Assembly (NCBI GenBank): GCA_018257865.1
Contig: JAEUBA010000017.1
Span: 1 to 64,000 of the forward strand
Direction of reading: 5' to 3'
Length of the DNA: 64,000 nt
DNA from: Stereocaulon alpinum
Taxonomy: Eukaryota; Ascomycota; Lecanoromycetes; Lecanorales; Stereocaulaceae
Notes under the pieces: generated by a model
The model's database searches: none
Seen by the model: the letters and a program-made list of their open reading frames with translations, nothing else
Told to the model about the DNA's origin: nothing
Part shown: positions 22,090 to 34,200 of the stretch, piece after piece
Numbering within the stretch: position 1 is the stretch's first letter
Layout of the letters: each line of letters starts with the position of its first letter
Made by a program: the position numbers and the translations under genes

Positions 22090-25000
22090 TCAAAGCTTAA
22101 CATCCCCTTGCATCTTCCTCATAGCAGCTTTGTGCAAGTCCATCATACTACCCCTTCTCATCCCCTGGTCGAGCACACTCGCTCTTACACCCTGCGCATA
22201 TTGCTGCTCCTGTTTTGTACTACTCTGCCTCTGTTTCTCGCGCAGCATATCCGCACGCCGAGCTTCTATTTCTTGGTCTTGTAGATGCGCTGTCGTGGAG
22301 GGCTGCAGGGAGGCACGCCATTGCGAGACGGTTGAGTCACGGGGCGCAGGTGTTGGGCGCGCAGGATAAAGGGAAGGATTGGGCCCATTGGAGAGACGCT
22401 GAGGAGTAGCGGTGCCGGATAAGAGGTAAGGCGTGGTACTGCCGGAGCGACGTAGAGGCGTGGCGGTCCCAGATCCAAGTTGAGGTGTGACAGCCCCCGA
22501 GGGCCCTGAAGACGAACGCTTCTGCTGAAGCATTGATTTACGTTGGGCGAGAGGCATATCGTCGTCCTCTTCCATGGATCTGTAAGCTGGATGTTGGTCG
22601 AGCGCAACATTGGAGTAGCTTGTACGAAGGAGCGAGGTCGATGAGGGTTTGCTAGTGATGATGCGGTCACGCTGGGACATCAAATGGTTGGGTTGAGGTG
22701 TGAAGCGGGCAGGGAAGGATGATTCAATGTCTTCTTCAATTGGTGAATCAACTAGAGGGCTAGTAGCGAGAGGCCCAGAGCTGCTGCGGTAAGGGTTTCG
22801 GTTCGCGGACAGAGATGTTGAGGAGGCCCGGAACTTAGGTAGCGGTGGGCGGTAGTTGTCATTGCGGCTTTGGTTGCTGTTCAGAGACGTTTGTGACGAC
22901 GTTCTGGACACGCTATTCACAAGGGAAGTCTGAGATGGCATCCTTTCTACATGCTTCGCAACGTTTAAAGGATGTAGGCTTGGTCGTGACTGCTGTCCTT
23001 CCTTAGATTTCGAGAACGGATTCCTCGACATTAAAGTTGACGATCGGCGCTTCGAGGAAGGCAGATCAGCGTGAGTTATGGCTGGAGCAGGCTCCGCATT
23101 GAGTGGTGTCTGCTGAAGCTCCCGGACGTTTACCGGTGCAGCGCTTTCACCTTGCTGCGCTGGTGCTTGACTTTGTCTTTTGTTGACAGTAAGCGGGTTT
23201 ACTTCCGGGGATTCTGCACCATCAAGATGTTTCGCCCACTCATTCGTCCTGTAGGCCATCACGACCTTTGAGGCGCCTTCCGGAAGATTCCCACTTAGGC
23301 CCATAAGACCAGCTCCCTGCTCATGACTCTCTGGTAATCCTGGAGGCTCTGCTGAGTGACCCTTTGTCTTGGCTATTGATCCAGTGGGTGATCGTCTTGA
23401 GCTTGCTGTACTCGGAGACTTCGAAGCCGGGAGTTCTCGCGCAGCAGCAGCAGCATCAAGTACACTCGGTTCCGGGCTGTACTCGGGTATAAAGGAGGGA
23501 TCCAGGCTCTCGTGGATTTGAGCTCTCAGCATGTCCAGCGAAGCTTGAGAAGCTCTTTTATCGAGTGCAGGAGTTTGACTTCTAGACATCGCCTCTTCGT
23601 CGAAGTCGATAGTTGCAGCTATTGACGAACGTCGGTCATCATCAATATGGGGTACGACTAATGCCTCCTCGGAAGTACCCATGACAACATAGCTCCTCTG
23701 TGACCGCTTCGAGAGCCTTTTCATAATGGACGTGCTCGAAGGTCGCTGGGACGACCGATCCGGCAAGTGATCTGAGGCAGCAGACGCTGCGACAGACGAA
23801 AGACTGTCATCCGATTGAGCATCCATGTCCGGCACCTTGAAAGGGAGATGCACCACTTGCGGTTGCAGGGTGAGATTGGGGTCAATATGGGGTACTGCTC
23901 GTACGGATGCTCCAGAGCCAGAAGGTATCACTAGTTCTCCAGACGCTCTTGCAATCGAGTCTGTCGAGCGCTCGCCAGTCGTTGGATTGACCTCATAGAT
24001 GCTGTCCCGGGCGACATGGACTGTTACCCTTCCCTTTGATCCATCGGTAGACCCTTTCAAATCTTCCATCTCAATGCCTTCGGCTTCACTTAGAGAACCT
24101 TTGCGTGTACTACTTGGCTCATCCGTTCCGACTCCAGAGTCCGGATGATGCACCTGCAGGTTGGTTCTATCCTTGTCCCCATAGGTATCTTCCCACATAG
24201 CTCTGTCCACAGCATTACCCTGTTCAACTCTTCTTCCTTGCTCTTCATCTGATAATTGTTGCTGATGCTCTTTCCTCTTTCGATCTGCCTCCCTCTCTTC
24301 TCTCCTTTCCTTGATGATTTTCCAGATCTTCATTTGAGACATAACGCCCAATAAGAATAAGAGGATGATCGCCGCGATCTCCACACGTATACCGCGCGTA
24401 ATGGGATAAGGTTGCGAATAGTGGAGAGGGAACAAAGCCCCATTCAAGTCTGGACCGACGGTTAGCAATAGTACATTGGAAGGCGGGAGCAAACCTACTC
24501 CAGATATAAAGCCAGAATTCCTTAAGACCAGCCCTGCTAAAGCAATCAACGCCAATGACGATAACTGTCGCCCCAGCGAAAGAGATAGACGCAATCAGAG
24601 CGTATGGACGGGTCCAATGGCTGATATACAGCGCAAAGCCTCCCACGGTGAAGAGGGCGATAAAGATGATCTTGCCCGTCGTCGATGAGATTAGTCCTCC
24701 AGACTTCAGGACCAAAAACCACATGCTAAGGCAAAAGCCGCCTAAGAAGCATCCAAGCCCTTCTGTGATGTCTGCAAAAATTACCGAGACACCTCCAGCT
24801 ATTATCCCTGTAACGCACGCAGCTACGAAGAAGGCACCCTGTATGGCAATTGAGACTGGTGGACTCATGACATATACAATGAGGATGGTGACGCCTAAGC
24901 TAGCCAGGTAGGCTGGCGAGAGAAAGACGTGTAGCCATTTTGTCTTGATCCCAACAATGGTATAGAAGGCTCCCGTGAGTATGAGGAGCGCGCCTGCCAC

Positions 25001-25411
25001 GGATAGGGCTGGTGTAATCGCCGGATGGATGGGTAGTCCTTCGATTTGTGTTGTATTGGAAGTCGTGACATTCAACGAGCCTTTGGGGATCGGAGTCGCT
25101 GTTAACAAAGGGGGGCTCGACGACGACGATGGCCCATTGGCATTTGTAGATGTTCCAGAAGCGCTGCTCTTACCAGTGGCCGACGAGAGACTGGCACCAT
25201 TGACTGAAGGCAATGGGCTTCTGAGGCTGGCTGTGGTTGAAGCTTCATTGGTAGATTTCAGAAGGGCTTGAGGTGTTGTCGACGCCGCAGCGGCTGAAGC
25301 GGCGGCGGGATCTTGACGTGGGAGGACGGCATAGCGCTCTGCGATGACCACAGGGTAATTGACTGTCACCAAGAAGATAGAGGCCGCGGTATAGAGCCAT
25401 TGGACGCGCAT
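22090..25411 (-). CDS. Multi-pass membrane protein with DUF4203/TM7S3-like core
   Basis: Two exons: 25411-24499 and 24449-22090 (49-nt intron, GTAGGT...CCAG), 1090 residues. ATG 25411 gives a signal peptide (MRVQWLYTAASIFLVTV). A Ser/Thr/Ala-rich lumenal or extracellular stretch of about 110 residues follows. A block of seven or so hydrophobic helices comes next (from ALSVAGALLILTGAFYTIVG to IEIAAIILLFLLGV-like sequence after the intron), as in the TM7S3/TM198-like domain. The join reads FWLYIWNLNGALFPL, which supports the intron. The remaining 750 residues are a Ser/Pro-rich cytoplasmic tail with many possible phosphorylation sites. Function in fungi is not established as far as I know. Confidence 0.85.
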
Positions 25412-27139
25412 ACTGGCGGTGGTGCGGGAGGTCAAGGTAGGACCAAAAATGTAGCATTGGCTACGGCGTGTTTGTTCTACTCATGCAGTCAGTAGCCCCA
25501 CAAATTTTACTGACTTCAAGCACTGGAGCCTTGCTGCACAGGGGCCTTGACAAACAAAAAGTATATATTAGGATTAATATGAGAGTGTCTGCACATGATG
25601 GAGGGATGTCTGATCATGGAACAATCCCAAAACACAGCGGAGAGTACGGAGTACCAAGCAGAGAATACGAGTAGGAGATAATGAGATGCCAGCAGCCGCC
25701 CTAGGGTTGGCGTGAAGAGAATGATCTGCGAACAGCGCAGCGGTGACGCCCAGTGGAAGCTCCCCAGAGCCGGGGTGGTAGGTGCACGTTTGGAGCAGGG
25801 GGTCAATCAGTTGGCGGAGGCTCTCCCACCTGGCCCCAACGTTGCATCGAATCAATGGCCTCCATTGCCCGGAAGGCTGAGGTTAGAGGAGGATTAGAAA
25901 TTCAGATGAGATGCTAGCGATCCTCTAGAACGATTTGATAAAACTGGTTCCCGCTTTGGGAAGCTCTCGCTTGATCGGCTCAAGCAGGAAATTGCAGCCT
26001 TGAATAAATGACATTTTGACATTTTGATCGAGGCAAGCCCGTGGATCACCCGAAATCCCTAATTTCCACAACGGTGGCACTTGTGGAGATGTTACGAAAC
26101 ATATGTCTCTTGACTTTTGAGCCTGTAGACGCTCGGTGGCCCCTCTATGGTTGCCTGCTCGGATGTTTGCAATGCCACATACAGTCTAACAATTGACTGG
26201 AGAAGGCTCCGCGAACAACGGATACGCTTGTTACGCTTATTCCAAGTTTTGAGGGAAGGGACATTGCATTTACTCAGATAGGGCAAGCGTCAGGGCAGGG
26301 GTCTGCGCTGGCTTCCTTAGCTTCCTAGGCTTCCTAGTAGCGCGTGGAGCTCTCGGAACGGGGAAAACCAACAGAATAGGTCTCAGACGATGGCGCTCCA
26401 ACGGTGAACCAGCAGAACCCTGGAGGTAAATCCTGAAGAGGTGGATCTTCAGCTGATCAGTTATTCTGGGCTGTCATGTCAACAACGACGTGCCTTTCTT
26501 GTTGCCATTGCCATTGCCATTGCCATGTTCTTCTCCTTGTCTACTCTCTTCGGAATCAAAAGATCGCGAGAGATCTTCCCCACGCAGTACATGCAGTGTG
26601 GAGAAGGTCGGTGGCATTGCATACTGCATTGCATGCTGCGATTAGCCTTTGGTGATCTTACATCACAAACGTGCGGTGCATTAGCGTCGAAAGGATCTGC
26701 TTGTTATCTGTAAAGCATATGTCCGGATCGTGGTCAGCATGTTATGGTAGATTATCGTCGAATCCCGTGTCTCTTATGTATCGTGACGTGGCCCTTATCC
26801 CCTTCTGGGCCCAAGATTGGCGCTGTAGAGCGTAATGTGGGGCGTCGTATCGCTTACCGAAATTGACTTTACCCTGAGGCAATCCGAAACCCATCGCGAT
26901 CTCGACGTGTTGGGCCAAGCAGCTGTCAATGTGCGCCTTTGACATGTCATTTGTTCTCAATGACAGGCCCGGAGGTAGTGTTCAAGGGTGCTTTTCCAAT
27001 TCTCCGAGCATCTCCTAGAATATAGCATTTAACTCATGCTTGATAGGACAAAGTCGCTGTACGAACGCCGTATGCTATGCAATGGATATTAGAGGGTATT
27101 TACAAAAGCAAACGCTGGCTCGAACGCTGCAAATAAACC
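25412..27139. other. Intergenic, no supported gene; short microsatellite
   Basis: About 1.7 kb upstream of the membrane protein gene and downstream of the Erf4-like gene. Open frames are short and mostly lack ATG. Four GCCATT units occur at 26503-26526, and GCATTGCAT-type repeats near 26620. No RNA gene was recognised. Confidence 0.4.
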
Positions 27140-28375
27140 TTAATCGTTCGCCGACTCAGCTCCTTCATCAACGCGTCCGTCTCTAGGTGCGTCAGCGTCA
27201 GCAACAGCGTCAGCATCATCCACTATGCCCACATGTGGATCTGGTATCTGTATATCGAGACATAAGTAGCCTGTCCTTCTCAATGGTATAGCCTTAGTCA
27301 ATTCCACGTCCTCCGCTTTCTCCAGCCCAGTTCCCCTCTGAGCGTTCCACTGCTCAATGAACGCCTCTACACCTTTGACTTTGCCCTTAATCCCAGCAAA
27401 TCCCAGGTCTTCCCATATCCATCCTGTAGCAATACCCAATGCTGCATCCAGCCATGCCCTCCAGCCATATGGCGAGAATGCTCCAACGAGCCCTTCGTTG
27501 ATCCCTTTGATCAACATCCGGAACTCAGCCTCACTGACCCATGGCTCGAGTATCTCAGGATATGTGTTGCTGAATGTAGGCGCCAAGTCCCCTGCTACCA
27601 TCCAATCCCTTGGTATACGTATTACGCGCGTTGAGCTGTGTAGAGGCGAGGCGACGGGTATGTGAGGATTCGGATGTGGGTAGCAAGGATGTGAGGGATT
27701 CCAGGGGAGGTCTGACTTCGTAGACGATGTACGGCGGCTGTGGCGGGATGGTGTGGGAGAGCGTGCAGGTTGTGGGTCTGGGTGGGGAACGCCATATTCC
27801 AGGTCTTTGGCTGGGGTGGGGGGACGCCTGGAGGGAGAGTCCGAATGTAGAGAGTCTGTGGGGGACATCGTGGGGGCTGAAAATCGCGTGTCGAAATCTC
27901 GGCTCTCTGCAGTCCGTGGAGCGCAGAGCTCTGGTGTAGTAGTAGGTCTTTGTGAAGTTGGAGAGGTGCTGGCTTGGGAGGTATGGACCAGGAGACTGCT
28001 TTGACTTTGGATGTCCCACTGAGTTTCGGGCGGCTTTAGATTTTGGAGGACAAGTTGCTGTGGACGTCTTGAAATTAGAGTGTGCTTGTTTCCGTCATTG
28101 GGCAGGCCTGTTGTAGGGACTTTGGGTATTGCGGACGAGTTGACTGGATTCCAGAGACTCGCTGGTTGAGACTTGGAAGCTCGTAGCAAGGACCAGGACG
28201 CCCGTCGCGATGTCCGTCGAGGAAAGGTCTGCGGTCCTTCGTTGTAGCCTGTTATTGTACGATCTATGTGAAGGATCTGGTTCTTTGTTTCGCGCGCCGA
28301 TGCTTCCTGGGCACTGTAGGCGTTGGGTGCATTCTGGGACGCCGTCGCCGCGAGCGCTGAGAGATCAGTGCTCAA
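27140..28375 (-). CDS. Erf4 / golgin subfamily A member 7 domain protein
   Basis: The Erf4 domain lies in the C-terminal half, from RVIRIPRDWMVAGDLAPTFS through LEPWVSEAEFRMLIKGIN and FSPYGWRAWLDAALGIATGW to EAFIEQWN. In yeast, Erf4 partners the DHHC enzyme Erf2 at the ER to palmitoylate Ras; that role is inferred here. The tail is acidic with DADA repeats. The upstream part is Ser/Pro-rich, with an ETKNQILHIDRTITGY segment that looks conserved. The start is unresolved. The frame is open to 28375 but begins there without an ATG after an upstream stop; the first in-frame ATG is 27868, which would still include the whole domain. A short upstream exon is more likely given the coding look of the N-terminal part. 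Confidence 0.8.
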   Translation of the reverse strand: MSTDLSALAATASQNAPNAYSAQEASARETKNQILHIDRTITGYNEGPQTFPRRTSRRASWSLLRASKSQPASLWNPVNSSAIPKVPTTGLPNDGNKHTLISRRPQQLVLQNLKPPETQWDIQSQSSLLVHTSQASTSPTSQRPTTTPELCAPRTAESRDFDTRFSAPTMSPTDSLHSDSPSRRPPTPAKDLEYGVPHPDPQPARSPTPSRHSRRTSSTKSDLPWNPSHPCYPHPNPHIPVASPLHSSTRVIRIPRDWMVAGDLAPTFSNTYPEILEPWVSEAEFRMLIKGINEGLVGAFSPYGWRAWLDAALGIATGWIWEDLGFAGIKGKVKGVEAFIEQWNAQRGTGLEKAEDVELTKAIPLRRTGYLCLDIQIPDPHVGIVDDADAVADADAPRDGRVDEGAESAND

Positions 28376-28787
28376 TTGGTTGCAAGGGGCTAGCGCTTAG
28401 CGTGAACTAGCTGCAGAAGAAGGAGTGGCTGGAGAACTAAGGTAGACAATCGGCGACTTCTCTGATATGACTTGCTTTTCTACCTCAAGCACACCTCATT
28501 CTGAGTATCTGCTGAATGTGTCTTTGAAAATGCAATAATATACACATCTGTGTCACAATTACGCTGCAGGGGACAGGTGAATTCGGCGGACGTCACCAAT
28601 TTCGGGGAAATGAGACTTCCAGAAGAAGGCACGCAATTTCTTGCATCGTTTATTTAGCTCTCGAGATCCTGACAACAATCCAAGTTGCCATAGGACTCCT
28701 TGATTTATTCTGTCGCCTGGCAACCACAGAATTCCAAAACATCGGACCTTCAACCTTCTTAGCTTACCCTGAGAAATCTAGTACATG
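28376..28787. other. Intergenic between two minus-strand genes
   Basis: About 400 bases that should include the promoter and perhaps a missing first exon of the Erf4-like gene, and the 3' UTR of the glutathione synthetase gene. A TTCTGCAG near 28413 (minus strand) is a possible acceptor, but no matching ATG exon could be placed. Confidence 0.35.
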
Positions 28788-30635
28788 TCATACGTCGATC
28801 AGACAAACGCTGTCGACAGCACCAAAGCCAGCTGCTACGCCTCCTTCTTCGCTGTCCCTCCCCTTTGTCCTCAGTAGATAGCCAGCTTCCCAATTCTCCA
28901 GTATCTTTGGGCCAGTTACTTCTTCGCCATATTGCCAAAGACATACCCCATATACACCTAACTCCCCAATCACCTCTCCACGTGTTACCTCCCCATTCCT
29001 GTACACACTGTTCCGCAAAGCCGGCGGTTTAATCAACTCCATGAGTATGTGGCCTCTGTATTTCTTGCTGTCATCTCCGAGTGACTTGATGAATGGCGGA
29101 ATTTTCAATCCATAGATGTTATTACCCCCCCCTTCTCGCTGTGGCTTCAATACGTACCCTCTGGCTTTGCTAACATTAGTAGCGATGCCGATTGCGTATT
29201 TTCCTGCTTTACTGTCGTCTAAGGGATAGATAGCTGCAAATGTTGCACGGACTCGACCTATTGAATCTGCTGATATCGTGGATGATAGGAAGCGGTCGAG
29301 GTGAGGAGACGAAGGAGTTGCAAGGATCTGCTGGATCTTTTTGGAGCCAGCGAGATGTGTGAGAATGGAAGGACACTTGATTGCTGCTGAGCGTTCGAGA
29401 TGTAGGCGTGCTTCCCAAGACTTCGAAGAGGTGTATTCAGTGGGAGCATAGCCAGCACGAAAGTAGAGAGTCGTGACCTCATAAGCTGTGCTGGGTGAGT
29501 GCGGTGGCTTGTATGTGAGAGGCCTTGATGGCTGATCAGAAGAGATAGTAGTGTGAGCGAGTGTAGCGGAGAATGGGAGGCGAAAGGTGACAATGTTATG
29601 ATCGGTGAAGAGGGCGCTTGCCAGTGCATGTTGATCAAACACATTGTTCTCAGGGTCCTGGACAACGAAAAGGATACAGAGAGGTAGAGAAGGATGACTC
29701 TTTGGGGGACCATATGCTTGGTGGGCAACTGCGAGACCTTGCGAAATGGAGGCTATGGAGGAGTTAGCAGGAAGGGAGGACTTGGTGATCAGTGCGGGAT
29801 TCATTGGTGGATAGGCGGTGATGGAAAGGAGATGGCTATGTCAATTAGAGACAGTCGAACTCAGCGCTGCAGAAAACTTGCCTGTGAAGACCAGAGACTT
29901 TGGCCGCTAGACCACCGAATGAAGACGCGATGGTGTTGAATTCGACTTGTCGGATCTCGGGCTTGGAGTCAGGCTGGGAAGGATCCTTATGGACCATGTA
30001 ATCTGAGCGAAAGATTCCGAGGGATAGAGACTTGGCGTATGCACATCAGTGTCCTGAGGCTCATCGAGTCTTTGGAATGGATGTTTTGACTACCTGCACG
30101 TAGCCCTCCTTCTTCACTGCTAGGTGAACGTCCCACAAATTTGCAATAAAATCGTCTACTTCAACGATCCTATAGCCAAAGTGTTAGGACCAAGTAGAGG
30201 TTCTGTATGTATATGGTCTGGAAGGAGGGATACAGGAAAAGTTGATGAGTCTTGCATTATGCACCAAATTACAGAGTGTCCCAGGGAACAGACGAGCAAG
30301 GTTTGCAACAACGGAGAAACAATGCTTGCATACTCCTCTACAATGTTTCGGAGCCACTCTTCATCCCTTGCTACCAAAGCATACAATTCGTTGTATGCCG
30401 TTTGGATTGCTCGAGCCTCTTCGAAGCATCTTCTAGGGAAAAGACTTGGGAATATCGTGACTGGGGCTGTCACTGCCAAAGACCGTGATGGATCGACCTC
30501 TTCAGACACAAAGGATAGAGACGGCCGTACAGCTAGTCCATTGAGAATCGACCAATCTTTGACGTTCGAGAGTAGGTACTCCGATTGGGTTGATGTCAGC
30601 TCCGGAGGATAGTCCGGGTAGATTGATGCAGCCAT
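28788..30635 (-). CDS. GSH2: Glutathione synthetase
   Basis: Four exons: 30635-30334, 30169-30094, 30030-29882 and 29835-28788, 524 residues. It joins gamma-glutamylcysteine and glycine using ATP, the second step of glutathione synthesis. Visible family motifs are VDDFIANLWDVHLAVKKEG, GIFRSDYMVH, EIRQVEFNTIASSFGGL and PLCILFVVQDPENNVFDQ. The glycine-rich ATP-grasp loop is VLKPQREGGGNNIYG, and the closing A-loop is GGVAAGFGAVDSV. Introns are 164, 63 and 46 nt. The last begins with GC (CACAG|GCAAGT), a GC-AG intron, and its join gives LHSHLLSITAYPP in phase. Phases agree at all three joins. Length is close to the usual size of about 490-530. Confidence 0.93.
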
Positions 30636-31273
30636 CCTTCAGGTTTAACACTCGAAGAAGTTCTCAGCAAATCTAACGCATCACATTATCAACGTCAGCC
30701 GATCAAGACATGAAGATGCGATACTTTGGTGAGATTCTAATAACAACCTGAAGCAATTGGAGAAGCCTTGGGTGCCAAGCCATGGAGTTAGGTTGACGGA
30801 CTTTAGCCACCTTGTCGCGCAGGCGCCAACTTCACCACCAGAAGGCACCTGCTGTACCAGCTCCACAGCAACAAGCCTTCTTGCCTCCTAATTAAATCCA
30901 TGTGTGGACATTTCGCTCCTTGCTTTGAATACTTCATGCTTGTCCCAAATACTCTGCCTAGCTTGGAATCGACTCGGACCCCCTGGTTTGCTCCATGGGA
31001 GGAGCAAGCGCCCAAGGTAAGTCCAAGTATGTTCCACCTTCACGAAAGCGACTGACTGGGAAGTGAGTGTTTGATTCTAGATTTACACTTGTTTAAATTC
31101 ACTCCGGGGCCCTCTTGCACGTGTACCACCTGACCTGGACCTTCCTCAGCTATGATCTTTCGTAAAGCAGCCACCACATCCCTTTCGTCGTACCGGACCT
31201 TATCATTGTCTTGTTTTCACAAAATCTGATGCAGCGAACGATACATAGACTGTTAATTTCTATATGGGCAGGC
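30636..31273. other. Shared upstream region of two divergent genes
   Basis: About 640 bases between the glutathione synthetase start and the SNF2 protein start. No gene is seen. The SNF2 frame is open from about 31211, with one earlier ATG at 31229. ATATGGGCAG at 31263-31272 could be the acceptor of a 5' UTR intron just before ATG 31274. Confidence 0.4.
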
Positions 31274-34200
31274 ATGCCATTTTTGCAGCCTTCGATTGAA
31301 GGGAAGCCCTTGCCGACACATGATCCCTGGGACTGGAACGTCGACCAAGTGGTGTTCGCCTTGACGAACAACGACAGCCTGTTGTTGAAAACCAATTCGG
31401 ATTTGGCACTACCAGATCTCGCGTTGTTTGCCAACAACCTCCGACGTAACGACGTCAATGGGCTCGCACTGCTCACGGAGGTCACTGGCGATTCTCTTCG
31501 CGATGAATTTGGATTCAGATCTATGAGCCACCGGGCCAGCATAAATTACCTCGTTAGGCTTCTGAAAACGCAGTCGCAGAAGTATGGAGAGCATTTCGGC
31601 TTCTCTGGGAGGGAATCAAGTCCGGTTGACGGTTCCCATTTCACCACTCCGTACCCGCGGTCCCCACAACGACATGTGCAACGTGCCGTTTCGAGAATCT
31701 CGGATCCCTGGCAGACCCCTATGATGTTTGGTAGCAATTTGCAGACGGGCGCAGGGATCGATGGTATACTGACATCGGTCCCGAATCGTACGGTGGAACA
31801 CCCATATGAGATCGATGTTGAAGGACCCCATTTACCGCGAGCTCAACAAACAGAACTGCTATTGAACGATTCTCCGCACAGCAACAAAAACTCGGATGGC
31901 TCGGTCATTAATGATAATAAAGAAGGTCAAAGTGGCAGCAGGGTCTCAAAGACACAGGAGTGCCTCCATGCAACGGCTTCCGATGAACGCGCGACTCCAG
32001 ACATCAAGTCCGAAGAAGTGATAGATACCGCATATCCCGAGCACAGCAAGCGACATGGTGAAACAACCATCATTGATGGAACAGGAAGGAAGAGAAGGCG
32101 ATTAGTTCTAGGACAAATGGACACGTGTCGAACTACAAAGTTCAACGATACTCGAATGGCCTCACAGGAAGAGCTTGCTAGTTCCCCAAGCACATTCCAA
32201 AACTTTCCTGATGAGACCTATAATACCAACGCCAATGCATTGCCCACCCTAGAGGGCTCTCGCGATGAGGAGAGCGAGCATTTGACCGATACCCTCGACT
32301 TCAACGTTCATGCACAACTTGAAACACCGAGACCTGTCCCGTTAGAAGTCGTACCCGAGCCTGGCGCGGTCATAGTTGATAAGCAAGGACGAAAGCGGAT
32401 GAGGCCTATCTTGCTATCTCAAACTACATCCAGCCAGCAGGAGCCCCAAGATAAAGACTCAAGGACGGAGAACCCTAGCAATGGAGTCCATTTAAATCTG
32501 CCTTCGTTCCCTGGGCTCGAAGCATCAGATGAACCTTGCCAGCGATTGTACGGAAGAAAGGCGTATCGATCACCACACCAAGTGTACATCGGACTCGAGC
32601 CACTGAGCATTGATTCGATATTCTACGGCGAGCTTAGCCTGGAGAAGAACCTAGATGAAGATCCGCAGCCGCTAGCTAAATTGTCTCAATCAGACCAACC
32701 AAACGACTTATACGATTTCACCATCCTATCGAGGGACAAATCGGGTAACGGCCAGCGGTTGTACGTCCATTCTCGTATGAAGTACTTCCTTCAGAGTCGG
32801 GCAATCTCTTTCAAGCGTGATGGCCAGAAGCACGTTGGTGTCATCCCTTATCCGGACCGTATTGGCAAGAAGCATTATCCTCTTTCCATTACGATTTTCT
32901 CAAAATCATCAGGTGGAATCACTGCGTCAAGATCGAACCGTTCGAGGTGGATTAAGGATACTGCTACCCCAGATGCCGTCGAATCCAACGGTAATGTCTT
33001 CAACGTAGCAGACCCAGCCCTCGCGCAAAATGAAAACGATGATCCGGAATGGAGGGCGCTAGAGAAGTGGAAGTATATGGAAGGGAAAGATGACGTTCTT
33101 CCCGTGTACGGAGAATCAGGCTCCGAAGGCGAGTACGAGCTGGACACGTGGAACGAGATAGAGCAAGAGCGAGGCGAGCTTGCAAGACCATTGGGCCGTT
33201 CGAAAAGCAAGAAGTTGACGGTTGCCGAAGTTGATGAAGCCATTGACGAAGCATTGAAGCAGATAACCCAGAACTGGCTAGTGAAGAGACAGCCAAAGCT
33301 GGAACGAAAGGCGTGGCGTCTATGGATGAAGTCCAGACGAGATGGCAACACAAGAGCCCAAATCGGACTTTTCACTCTCAAGAATGAGGAGCTGGAAACG
33401 CGCATCAGCACGCAGAAGAAGAAGATCGCTAAAGAGATATGGTCTAAGGCAGCCCAGGTCGCGAAGCAATGCACAATAATGCAACCGTCAGTCTTTGATA
33501 GAGAAGACAACTGCTGGAAGATTTCAATTCTCGAGTCCAGGAAAACGCCTGCTAAACCAACGCCTGCACCTGAAAAGGTCAGGGTCACTCGCATACAAAA
33601 AGTCATGGATGTGCCGCCAGATGGTGAGGAGGATCTCAACTCTGGCGTCGAATATTCGGAGTCCTCAGATGATGGAAGCTTGGACGGGTTCATTGTTGAG
33701 GATGCGACTAATACAGAGATCAATGAAGCTCTTCTGCGTGACGATGATATAGATTTGTCTGACATGGAAGATGGCGTGGACTCTGGCAGTCTTGCTGGAA
33801 CGTTGGAAGGGGAACCAACCATCGTCCAGGCCACTGCAGAAGATGTTCATATTATGGCCGATGGGCAGGATACATCAGACTCCGATAGCCTGATGGGGAA
33901 AAACATCCACGGTTTTAAAGAAGAGAAGATGCTGCCGTCAACGACTTACCATCAAAAGGATACCACTTCTGCTACCCATTGCACTACCAGACCGTCATCG
34001 AATTTCATCGATTTGACTCAACAATCAGACCCTATTGAGCCCCAGACACCTCTCAAAGCCGAGGCTTCTTCCGGCATTAAGACGCCCCCAGTCTTTGACA
34101 GTGAAAACGATAGCGAGGTTTTCCAGCGTAGTCGAACTAGGAAGCCACCTGTCTTTAGAGTACCTTCTGCCGCCCTCGAGACCGTGGATATTATTAACCT

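Noticed and set aside
26441..26713. A small membrane protein frame with Ala-Ile repeats
   Set aside because: The repeats come from a GCCATT microsatellite, the frame begins without ATG, and nothing else supports a gene.
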